A stretch of 64,000 nt of DNA, from contig JANBTT010000019.1 of NCBI GenBank assembly GCA_027578915.1, positions 108,672 to 172,671 on the forward strand, read 5' to 3'. The notes under the pieces are model-generated. The model did no database searches. It was not told where the DNA came from and saw nothing but the letters and a program-made list of their open reading frames with translations. The stretch comes from Coemansia sp. RSA 1200. Taxonomy: Eukaryota > Kickxellomycota > Kickxellomycetes > Kickxellales > Kickxellaceae. Positions 38,786 through 47,899 of this stretch are shown here, one piece after another (the first letter of the stretch is position 1; every line of letters starts with the position of its first letter). The position numbers and the translations under genes were made by a program.

Positions 38786-40186
38786 ATGGATGCCGCTACT
38801 GTGTGCTGGCGATTGTTGCTCCGGTCTGGTCGGTACGCAGCCAGAGGAGGAATCGCGGTGGATCGGACACGCGGGTTTGCCACCACTGCATGCGCACTGT
38901 CGGTGTTAGACAAGTTCCAAAAGATGTTCAGCCAGGCGCGTCAGGAGCGATTGGCTGCAGTAAGCAGAGGAGGCCAGCAGCGGCAGCCCGCCAGCCCCGG
39001 ATCGGCTGCCACGCAAGACGGCTCAGCAGCAATGCCGGTGACAAGAGAAGGCAAATCGCGGACAACCGAGCTCAAACACCAGCGTCACCGCCCGAGCCAG
39101 AACCGCTACCAACCGGCATTCATTTCCGAGCGCAAGCCGGCAGACGCAAATGCGTGGATGCCCCGCGTATTCAAGGACTTTTACCAGCCCGAGGATGCTG
39201 AGGTTGCGCGGATCGTGATCCTGGGCGCGGCCAACGCGGGCAAATCAACGCTGATCAACAGACTAACGGGCGTTGACGTGTCAATAGTGTCAGCGCGGCC
39301 GCAAACAACACGCACGCGTATCGTGACCAGCTCAACTGTGGTGAACAAGCAACTAGTGTTTCTGGATACGCCGGGCGTGGTGAGCAAGCAGGCGTTGCAC
39401 CGCGTATCGCGGTCGGTGGTTACTACGCCGTGGCAAACGCTGGCCGAGGCAGACGTGGTTGTCTTGTTTCTGGATGCATTCAAACTCACTGCCAAGACTG
39501 ACGAGGTCGAGAGGTACATGTTTGCCCAATTGGCCAAGGTCAGCAAGCTCCCCGCGATTCTCGTAGTCAACAAGATTGATCTGGTCAAGGATCGCGAGTT
39601 GCTAAAGGAGAAGATACAGGAGTACATGAAGTTGTATCCGCATATTGTGGCAGGCCCGCTGTTTATGTCGGCGCTGGGTGACGTTAATGTGGAAGAGCTT
39701 AGGGAGTTGCTTCTTTCGCGGACGCAGCCTGGCAAATGGGTTTTCCCCCACAACGTTGCAACTGACATGTCGCCCATGATGCAGGTGGAGGAGCTGATTC
39801 GCGCCGAATGGTTCGAACTACTGACCGGCCATTTGCCTTATATTGTCAAGCAGCGGAACACTGGCTGGGAGTATGTGTCCGTGCCCCGTGAGCAGCGCGA
39901 GTACACGTATCGCCGCGCCGCGGACACCGAGGGAGCAGGCTCGGACGGCAAGATGAAGAAGACTGTTATTGAGCGGACTTCCACTATCACACACACCGAA
40001 CTTGCCGTTTGCCAGGAGATCGTTGTTCCATCGGCCAGCGTGGCAAAGATCCTGGTGGGAACCGGGGGCGAGGCTATCATCAAAATCACTCGCTCGGCGA
40101 CCTCTAACATATCAAAGGCCCTGAATATGCCGGTGCGCCTGAACCTCCAGGTGGTTGTGGAGAAGGACACGCGCCGCCAAAAGTAG
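38786..40186 (+). CDS. Era-like GTPase, mitochondrial (ERAL1 type)
   Basis: 466 aa from the ATG at 38786. MDAATVCWRLLLRSGRYAAR with a later RTRGFATTA looks like a mitochondrial presequence. The GTPase domain starts at about 143: G1 LGAANAGKST, the G2 threonines in QTTRTR, G3 DTPG, G4 NKIDLV and G5-like SALGD. A KH RNA-binding domain follows (about 375-460) with the GTGGEAIIKI loop. Era binds the 3' end of small-subunit rRNA; the mitochondrial form ERAL1 is needed for 12S rRNA stability and mitoribosome assembly. Between the domains, HLPYIVKQRNTGWEYV is also Era-like. A Gly/Lys-rich insertion occurs around 395-410. Confidence 0.92.
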   Translation: MDAATVCWRLLLRSGRYAARGGIAVDRTRGFATTACALSVLDKFQKMFSQARQERLAAVSRGGQQRQPASPGSAATQDGSAAMPVTREGKSRTTELKHQRHRPSQNRYQPAFISERKPADANAWMPRVFKDFYQPEDAEVARIVILGAANAGKSTLINRLTGVDVSIVSARPQTTRTRIVTSSTVVNKQLVFLDTPGVVSKQALHRVSRSVVTTPWQTLAEADVVVLFLDAFKLTAKTDEVERYMFAQLAKVSKLPAILVVNKIDLVKDRELLKEKIQEYMKLYPHIVAGPLFMSALGDVNVEELRELLLSRTQPGKWVFPHNVATDMSPMMQVEELIRAEWFELLTGHLPYIVKQRNTGWEYVSVPREQREYTYRRAADTEGAGSDGKMKKTVIERTSTITHTELAVCQEIVVPSASVAKILVGTGGEAIIKITRSATSNISKALNMPVRLNLQVVVEKDTRRQK

Positions 40187-40458
40187 GAAAAGCAAGTTTG
40201 TTAGTCGTCGTGATTGGACAAACATCCCCTCAATCTTTCTGGCGAGCAACCATAACTCTTCCGCCGGTCTGCTGCGCACAGCGATTGCTTTTTTTTTGTA
40301 ATATCCCTTCATTTTGATAGCCACGTATTTTAGAAACAAAGAGGCACGGCCCCGATTCATTCATCCATTCGCTTTCCATTACATTCATTGTGTACTGCTA
40401 CTTCTTCTTGACGCTGCTATAACCACGCAAGCTATCTCCACTCTTTAAAAAATAAGGC

Positions 40459-40740
40459 ATGGCAAGCCGTGTCTGGTTCCGGGCGCTCCTAACGGTGGGC
40501 GGCATAATGGGCGCCGCACTCGTTATGCGGTACACGATAGTTCCCAGCGAGGAGCAGATGCTGAGCAGGATAAGTCCCGAACTGCGTGCCGAGTACGAGA
40601 GGAACAAGGGGAAGCGCCGGGATGCACATGAGGAGATAATGAAGCGGATCATGGAGGACTCGAAAAGCGATAAACCTATCTGGCTGGCAGCAGCGGCATC
40701 CGAGCGCTCCAAAGACAATGATGATCCAAAGGCGAAGTAG
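40459..40740 (+). CDS. CBP4: Cytochrome b assembly factor Cbp4
   Basis: 93 aa, ATG at 40459. One membrane segment (about 8-24, ALLTVGGIMGAALVMRYT) is followed by VPSEEQMLSRISPELRAEYE and a charged helix ending SKSDKPIWLAAAASE. The T-x-P-x-E-E ... SPEL ... SDKPIW pattern is characteristic of fungal Cbp4 (metazoan UQCC3 is the counterpart). Cbp4 binds newly made cytochrome b in the inner membrane together with Cbp3-Cbp6 and is needed for complex III assembly. The length is normal. Lies 272 bp after the Era-like gene, same strand. Confidence 0.9.
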   Translation: MASRVWFRALLTVGGIMGAALVMRYTIVPSEEQMLSRISPELRAEYERNKGKRRDAHEEIMKRIMEDSKSDKPIWLAAAASERSKDNDDPKAK

Positions 40741-41540
40741 CATAATATTTTGTTTTCATCGCATCGCATCTCAATCTCGGTCTAATCGATCATGTCCGAT
40801 CACATGATCAATCTGGCTTTTTTCTTTCTTGTTTTCTGTTTCTCTTCTCGCTTTGCGTTAGAGAAAAAAGAAGAAAATTTTTTCTGACGCAGAGTTCTTT
40901 GCTGTTCACTCTCCCCAAATCCAACTGGCAAACGTGGAAGTAAAAAATAAAAGCAAACAAGTGGACCAAAAAAAGCATTGGCTCATACAAAAAAAGCAAC
41001 AGTGATGGATTTTCTCAAATCCATTAAAAATTTAGCCATGACATGACGATGTATTTTTATTTTCGTCTTGTGAAGAAACAACAGAAAAAGCGGCCACTGT
41101 TTTTACACCTTTTAGCGCTTTTTTTCTTGCTCTTGTTTTTTATTTTTCATTTTTATTCCAAACACCTTATTTTACACATAATATTATCCTTCAGCCTGTC
41201 TACGCATTAAACAGGGCTATTAGCACAAGCAAGGAAAGAAAGGAAATAAAAAAGGTAAGAAGCTTTGTTATCCGCGTGGGTTTTTGGTTCTACAGACGTC
41301 AGACAGAATAAATAAACAGTTCATTTCGTTTGCATGGCGGTGGCCAATCTGAGCAAGTGCTGCAATTTCTTTCTCATTCAGTTGTTGTCGTCATTAGTTT
41401 TGCTTTTGCTCTGCTTTGCAATCTGGCCTACGGGGCCAACATACATTTCTTGACACCCCACTCATTTGCAAGTATCTGCTTTTCTGGCGTGTAGTATAGG
41501 CGTGCCCACCTCTTCACAGAGCAGAAAAAAGGAAATAAAA
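40741..41540. other. NAP1 upstream region
   Basis: 800 bp with CBP4 3' end and the NAP1 promoter. Pyrimidine-rich and A/T-rich tracts dominate 40810-41170. The NAP1 frame is open upstream to 41466 but has no ATG. No further gene. Confidence 0.45.
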
Positions 41541-42794
41541 ATGGCAGACAACAAGGGCGTTGACATCAAGACTGACGAGAACAAGGCAGCGGCCGAGGCA
41601 CCAACGCCGCAGAACACGCCCATCTTCACCGCGCCAATGGCAGCGGCGGCAGCGGCGGCGGCAGCATCAGCGATTGCGGGCGGAGACATCGAGGGCGGCG
41701 TGGCGGGCAACCCAGCGCTGCTCAACATGCTGCAAGGACGACTGGGGTCGCTGATTGGCGCATCGTCGGGATACGTCGAGACACTGCCAAGGGCGGTACG
41801 CGAGCGCGTTGATGTTCTCAAGCATCTGCAGCAGCAGCACGCCGAGATCGACAAGAGGCTTCACATGGAGATCTACGAGCTGGAGAAAAAGTACAGTCAG
41901 CAGTATGCCCCGCTGTATGAGCGCCGCAATGCCATCGTGCAGGGCGCCGCAGAGCCTACCGAGCAGGAGAAGGCGGCGGCGGCTGAGATTGCTGCAAAGG
42001 AGAAGGAGGAGGCCGACGCTGCCGCCGACGGTGAGGCGTCTGGTATCAAGGAGGAAGAGGATGAGGAGGAGGATGAGGAGGCCGAGGCGGTGACTGGCAT
42101 TCCCGAGTTCTGGCTGACTGCGCTGAAGAACCACCCGAGTCTGGCTGAACTGATCACCGAGCGTGACGAGGAGGCGCTCAAGTTCCTCCGCGACATCCGT
42201 CTTGTGTATCTTGACGAGACGCCGGGATTCAGACTGGAGTTTTCGTTCGGCACCAATCCGTTCTTCTCGAACGAGACGCTGACCAAGACGTATGTGTACG
42301 ACCAGGATGAGCTGGCCGGAGCGCTGGAGTTCAGCCATGCGCAGGGCTCGGAGATCGACTGGAAGGCCGAGAACGATCTCAGCGTTACTGTCGAGACCAA
42401 GAAGCAGCGTCACAAGACCACCAACCGCACGCGCGTTGTCAGGAAAACGGTCCCTGCGCAGACCTTCTTCTCGTTCTTTGCAACCGTCGAGGAACCGGAC
42501 TCCGATGACGAGTCGGAGGCTGCCGAGGAGATCCGCGACCGCATCACGCTTGACTACGAGCTGGCCGATGATCTGAAGGAGAAGATCGTCCCCAACGCCG
42601 TTGACTGGTTTACTGGCAAGGCGCTCGAGTACGAAGGCATCGATGAGGAGGACTACGAGGACGAGTTCATGGACGATTACTATGAGGACGACGATGACGA
42701 CGATGCCTCCGACGATGATGACGATGACGATGAGGACCAGCTTAGCAGATCCGCCAAGGAGGCTGCCGAGCCTCCGCAGTGCAAGAACCAGTAG
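41541..42794 (+). CDS. NAP1: Nucleosome assembly protein 1
   Basis: 417 aa, ATG at 41541 (aaaATGgc context). The NAP domain covers about 95-370: a long helix LEKKYSQQYAPLYERRNAIV, then IPEFWLTALKNHPSLAELI, FRLEFSFGTNPFFSNETLTK, and RKTVPAQTFFSFF. An internal acidic loop (EEEDEEEDEEAEA, about 185) and an acidic tail (DDYYEDDDDDDASDDDDD) fit the histone-chaperone role. The protein ends CKNQ, close to the prenylated CKQQ end of animal NAP1L1. NAP1 shuttles H2A-H2B and H1 and also has roles in mitosis in yeast. The N-terminal 75 residues include a long Ala run. Confidence 0.96.
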   Translation: MADNKGVDIKTDENKAAAEAPTPQNTPIFTAPMAAAAAAAAASAIAGGDIEGGVAGNPALLNMLQGRLGSLIGASSGYVETLPRAVRERVDVLKHLQQQHAEIDKRLHMEIYELEKKYSQQYAPLYERRNAIVQGAAEPTEQEKAAAAEIAAKEKEEADAAADGEASGIKEEEDEEEDEEAEAVTGIPEFWLTALKNHPSLAELITERDEEALKFLRDIRLVYLDETPGFRLEFSFGTNPFFSNETLTKTYVYDQDELAGALEFSHAQGSEIDWKAENDLSVTVETKKQRHKTTNRTRVVRKTVPAQTFFSFFATVEEPDSDDESEAAEEIRDRITLDYELADDLKEKIVPNAVDWFTGKALEYEGIDEEDYEDEFMDDYYEDDDDDDASDDDDDDDEDQLSRSAKEAAEPPQCKNQ

Positions 42795-43072
42795 AAGCAC
42801 ATCTTTTGGCAGTGTAGCTTCTTCAGAGCCACAGAAGTGAGCATTTCTGTCGTTAGCAGCAGCCCTTTTTTTCCTCATTATTTCTTTCTTTCTCTGGTTC
42901 AAACAACAGGAAGGTTTACCCCGTTCCCTTTCCACTTGTTCTGTTCAGTTGCTGCTGCAGGCTTAATGAGTCTGTTTGCGACTCTTTTGAGAATCAATGA
43001 TGATGGTGGTGAGATAAAAAGTTTTATTGTGTGTTTTTTTCGCAGCTGCCAATTAGGTCAACATAAAGCCTT

Positions 43073-43294
43073 CTACTGAATCAGAAGCTCCCCGTACTTT
43101 TCCACAAAGTACACAGCGCCTGCAAACACGCCAGCGCCGTAAAGCACGTTCAGATTTCCAACGAGTTTCTGCGAATCGAACACCTCGTTGCGGAGGAACC
43201 GCGTTATCGCCCATGACCCGTCGTCATAACTGCTGCCGCCAGCCTTGTAGTAGGACGAGCTTCCTCCGTCGTATCCTAGTGCGCCGCTATCCAT
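43073..43294 (-). CDS. Small tail-anchored protein, Tom6-like
   Basis: 73 aa, ATG at 43294. The first 30 residues are polar, Gly/Ser/Tyr-rich. The rest reads RFLRNEVFDSQKLVGNLNVL followed by one hydrophobic segment YGAGVFAGAVYFVEKYGELLI. A short N-terminal domain, a basic patch and a single C-terminal membrane span fit small TOM subunits. The NLNVL-x-GAGVF-x-A stretch resembles the N-x-x-V-R-S-V-x-x-F-G-x-A pattern I associate with fungal Tom6. The call is tentative; another small tail-anchored mitochondrial protein is possible. Confidence 0.4.
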   Translation of the reverse strand: MDSGALGYDGGSSSYYKAGGSSYDDGSWAITRFLRNEVFDSQKLVGNLNVLYGAGVFAGAVYFVEKYGELLIQ

Positions 43295-44153
43295 TGTCTG
43301 TGTCTTGTGCGTGAATGAGGAGAGTGTATGTTTTCTATTTACCTAATTTTAAAACGGATTGCAATAAAAAGAGGACGTACTAACGGAATGAAGTTTTTTT
43401 TTTTTGTCGTTTTGTGGATTGTTTCTCCCACTTTAAAGTTAGAGCCAATAAGCAGCAGTTTTTGGAAAGCTTTTGGCTCGGCATGAACGGGGGGAAAGAC
43501 GAAATGGCTCCTTTTTTTGGAGCGACCCAACCACACGCTTTTCACCTTTCGCTTTTCGCTTGATTACTAAATGAGCGAAAAAACGCGTTCAACTTCAATC
43601 TGACGAAGAAAAAAAAAAGCCAAAACATCAGAAAAAAAAAGAGTATCCAAATTATTTCGCTTCTTTCTCTTTCTCTTTCTTTAGAGTGCGAGTCTTCCTC
43701 ATATCTACCACCGCCCGTCCTTTTCTTTCTTCCTTTATTGTTTCCTTTTTCCCGTTCTCTTTATATATACTATTTTAGCCTCCCCCACCTCCTTTTTATC
43801 ATTCTTCTTCCCAAATTGAGCTGTCCTTTTTTAATGTTGCTTCCAACCGGGATCTAGCATATAAAATCGTGTCTTTTTTGTTGTCAGGGGGGTTTTTTAT
43901 TAATCCCGTTCTTCATTGCTTTCTAATTGCTAAACATACAGTTCTTCATTTCAAAAGAGAAGAAGTAAAAAGGACCTCACTTTCTATTCTACTTGTTATT
44001 CTCACTCCTCTCCACTTTTCTGCGTGTGTGATTCCCTTTCTTCCTCATTTATATCGCTAGTCGTTTTTTCACTTTATATCCAAGAGAAGGCAAGGGCTTT
44101 AAGGTGTTGTTTCGTTTTTTCCATTCTTGCCCTGCATCTCCTTTAAACCCCGT
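43295..44153. promoter_or_regulatory. Divergent upstream region, Tom6-like / BRE1
   Basis: 859 bp between divergent genes. T-rich and CT-rich tracts (43640-43740, 43860-43990) dominate on the BRE1 side. An ACGCGT (MluI cell-cycle box-like) site lies at 43583-43588. ORFs in it are low complexity. Confidence 0.45.
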
Positions 44154-47005
44154 ATGATGACTGAACGGAAAAGACGGTCGGAAGACGGTCGTGATATGGA
44201 TAATAACAACAACAGTAACCAGTCGCCCCAGTCGCTAACGAAGAAACGCAACACTGCCAAGGAAAATGACTTTCACGCTCTTTCTGCCGAATTTGACGAA
44301 ACTGCTGGAATGCTTGACCTTGTAAGTATACAGAATCATCCCCTCTTTTTCCCTCTCTTTTATTTTTCAATCTATTGCTATTTACTGATAATGATTTAAC
44401 TGGTGTTATCTGAGAGTTGTTTATTTGCTTGTAGGACTATATTCGCAATTTCCAAAAGGAAGCAATATGGAGACAGATGCAAGAGTACAAAAGAGACGCG
44501 CGCTCTGCCCAGCGCCATGCCAGCGATCTCGAGCGTCGCCAAGCACTGTGGGTGGAGCGGATGGCCAGTGTGTGCAATCTGTGGGACAAAGCTGTACGCG
44601 ATCTGGACATTATCATCAACGGCAACGAATCGCTCTCATCAAACAACAGTCGGCCTGACGATTCGCTAGCGCTGTCGTCTCTTGAGTCCTGGCTTGAGCT
44701 GGTGATTCCGTCAAAACTGCCTCCTGATCCGTCGCAATCGGAAGGTGGAAAAGATGCTCCTCCGTTTTCTTCGTCTTTATCTACGCAGAAAAGCCTGGAG
44801 AAATTCAACCAGACTGTTCAGACTATACTTGTTAGACTCCAGGAAAAGGATGCAAACCACGACCACGGTTCTGCGGTTGTTGATTGGAAGGCCGCAGTTG
44901 ACCGGATCTACCAGGCACGCGCAACGCAGGGCCAGGTGGATGAGCTGAAGACCCGCGTTGCGCTGCTTTCGCAGCGCTTGGCTGACAAGAAACAGATCCT
45001 CGATGACAGGGAGCATGAGCTGCGGCGGGCGCTGAAGCGTATCGACCGAAACGCATGCCAAACTGTGCGAGCGCTCGAAGGAACCGGAGGAGAAGGAGGG
45101 GGAGAAGGAAACGAAACGCCATCGGCTGCTAATACGCAGGCCGGATTCTCCTCGCCAGTACAGACGCAAGATATCCAGGGTGATGGCCACAACAAGACAG
45201 TTTCTAGTCAGCAGCCAGCGACTGACGGCGACACACATTCTTCTAAAGCGGAAAACGGAGTGGCCGAAACCAGCAGCCCATCGTCGTCAGCAGCAGGTAT
45301 TGGCGGTATCCAAGACAAGACAGACTACAAGCGTCTGGCCGAGTTGCGGCTGGCAGAGGTTGAGGAAAAGTCCCGCGAGAATACGCATTTGATAATGCAG
45401 GTGGACGCGCTGAAGCTGCAGATATCGGCGGTGCCCGACCACATAATTGGCGAAACCGCATTGTATAAGCAGGCGTGCGGAGCCCGGGACTACTACATCG
45501 CACAGGCGCAACGGTTGCAGGTGGAGGTTGAGCGGTTGTTTGCGGAGATTGCGGAGATGCGGACGTCGCGGACCGAGTTTGAGGAGACGATTCTGACAGA
45601 GTCTACGACTCAGCGGCAGGCGTTGGAGGCCGAGATGCAGAGACTTCAGAACGATCTGGTTCGTGTTCGTCATCATCGTGACCAGATCCAGCGTGAGCTG
45701 GAGGAAAGGCGTGCCCAGGACGCGGTGGAGGATCAGAAGAGCTCGGAACTCAAGCTTCTGTCTGATGTTCGGCGAGAGCGTATGAATGCGCTGATTTCAG
45801 AGAACAAGCGGCTCCTGGCGTATCTTGCGGTGCTCCGTGGCGACCGTGCAGCATTTGAGGCCTATACCGATGAGGATCTTAGCAAGACAACGGCGGTTGC
45901 CGATGAGCTCAGAACTAAGCTCGAGCAGGTTGTGCGGCGTGAGAAGAAGCTGTCTGAGAAGCTTGAGGCCCTGACGATACAGAGCAGCGATGGCGACGAG
46001 ACTATTGTGACGGCAGCTACGCCGCTTGCACAGTCTGGCGACAGCGAGACCGCACGGCTTGTGGCCGAGCTGCAGACTGCGCGCGACCAGGCCAGTGCGC
46101 TTGAGCGGCGCGTGCGCAAGTACGAGGATATTCTCGGCGATGCATGTGTTGTCAACGATGCCGGCAGCCTGGTTCTGGATGAGCAGGCGAAGGGCAACGA
46201 GCTTGTTGCAAAGCAGAAGCGCGTGGACGATCTGACGCTGCAGTGCGAGGGTCTGCAGAAGACATCGGAGATGATGGAGCGTGAGCTGCAGATCATCTGC
46301 GAGTCGTTCTCACGGCTCGAGGAGCAGAACACTAGCAAAGTGTGGGATCTTGCGCAGAAGGAACAGTCGATTGCGCGCGTGGTGGCCGAGAAATGCAAGT
46401 ACGAGGAAAAGTTCATTGGACTCAACAAGGATCGAGAGGCACAGAAGATGGCGAACCAGTCGCTACGGCACCAGAGCGCAAAGCAGCTGGAGCATATCAA
46501 GGCGATCGAGGAGCGGGACCGCGCCCTGAACCACCAGGTTGCGTTGGTGAGTAGCGAAGCGCAGCAGGCGACGCAGGCGTGGCAGGCCGCGCAGTCGCAG
46601 CTGCAGACGGCGCAGCAGCGGACGGTGGAGCTGGAGGACCAGAACCGGGCGCTTGAGGAGAAAGTGCGTCTGGCAACAGCTGCGCTTAACGAGCGGACCG
46701 AGCGGGTTGGCGCTCTGGAGCATGAGAAGCGGAGAGTCGAGGAGGCCCGTGATCTGGCGGAGCTGCGTGTGGGCGAGGCCGAGAAGATCACGGATCACAC
46801 GGGACTGGCCAAACTGTGTGCCGATTACAAGGCCCTGCTCAAGTGCCCAACGTGCCAGACCAACTTCAAGTCGCATGTGCTTCTGCGGTGCATGCATGTC
46901 TTTTGCAAGCAGTGCATCGACTCGCGGATCGAGACCAGGCAGCGGAAGTGCCCGTCGTGCAGCGAGCCCTTTGGTGCGAAGGATGTTCGCCAGATATACC
47001 TGTAA
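44154..47005 (+). CDS. BRE1: E3 ubiquitin ligase Bre1 (two exons)
   Basis: Exon 1 is 44154-44321 (56 aa, MMTERKRRSEDGRD start) and exon 2 is 44435-47005, joined by a 113-nt intron (GTAAGT ... TGTAG, phase 0). The product of 912 aa reads across the junction GMLDL|DYIRNFQKEAIWRQM. Almost the whole length is coiled coil: long Glu/Arg/Gln-rich helices separated by a Pro/Ser-rich loop around 205-290. The C3HC4 RING is the last 50 residues: CPTC ... RCMHVFCKQCIDSRIE ... KCPSC, with C-terminal DVRQIYL. This is the Bre1/RNF20-40 architecture. It monoubiquitinates H2B with Rad6, a mark required for Dot1-type H3K79 and Set1 H3K4 methylation; a DOT1 gene is in the same window. Confidence 0.95.
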
Positions 47006-47899
47006 CATTACCCATTACCTGCTAGTTCTTTGGCCCTCCCCCTGCTGGATTCCTCCATTGGTGAGGAAGGTTGGGACCTTTTCTCATTTCCATCCTCGTT
47101 CTTTTTCTTCCCTTGGCTTCTTGCTCCACTTTTTGCGATGCTTTCCTTTTTTTCTTTGGCAAGATGCCAGCAACAAAAATAAATATATTCTCAGCTTTTC
47201 TGTCAAGCAGAAAATGTGACAACTAAGAGCTTATTCTATTTAGGATAGTTTTGATTTCTCTACATATTGTTAGCTCTTCTGCTATCAAAATTTGTGTGAA
47301 TGCTATCAGAAATCACCTTGAGCATATACATATTGTTATTACATGAGATATTAATAACAATAAAAGCTACCACCGCCATGAGGAGGAGCCGCCTCCTTTT
47401 TTTGTATCTCTTTCTTCAAAACAATTATTTATGCGTTTTGACAAAAAAAGATAAATATAAATAGAGGGTTTTTTACTCATGTTGATATGATTCAAGCAAA
47501 AACAAATAAAAACAGTAATCTTTTTTTTGCTCTTTGGATCTTCCATTTTTCCCCCCTTTATAACGTTTTTTGCTCTATTTCCCTTTTTTTCTTGTTACTT
47601 TTACGCTGCCTTTTTATTCTTGATAAACGAGGCACTTGTCCTTTTTTTCCTTTTCCTTTAGAACTCTTGCTCTTGCTTTTTCTTTTCATCCTACTCTCTC
47701 TCCCTTTTTTCTCCCTCTACTTTACTCTCTTTCTTCCTTTCTATCGTCCTGTTATTCATATCCACCCCCCCTTTCCTCTCCTTTTCTTCCTCTTTCCTAC
47801 ATACGCTTTTGCTATTCAGCCTCTTTTTCTCCTTTTATTCTCCGTATTGATACCGTATCCAAGGGGGAAACAACAACAGCAGCAAAAATAATAGCAATA
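47006..47899. promoter_or_regulatory. BRE1 3' end and pyrimidine-rich promoter of the Rab-GAP gene
   Basis: 894 bp. The stretch 47520-47850 is almost pure C/T on the plus strand, with no ATG in frame. It makes a long open frame that is not credible as coding. CT-rich leaders are common in highly expressed fungal genes; the strength of the promoter is inference. Confidence 0.5.

Noticed and set aside
41667..42935. Long minus-strand ORF (422 codons) opposite NAP1
   Set aside because: It is the mirror of NAP1's acidic, GC-rich codons, has Val/Leu repeats opposite Asp/Glu runs and no family resemblance.
47636..47899. N-terminal extension of the Rab-GAP frame
   Set aside because: Pure pyrimidine leader; first ATG in frame is 47900.
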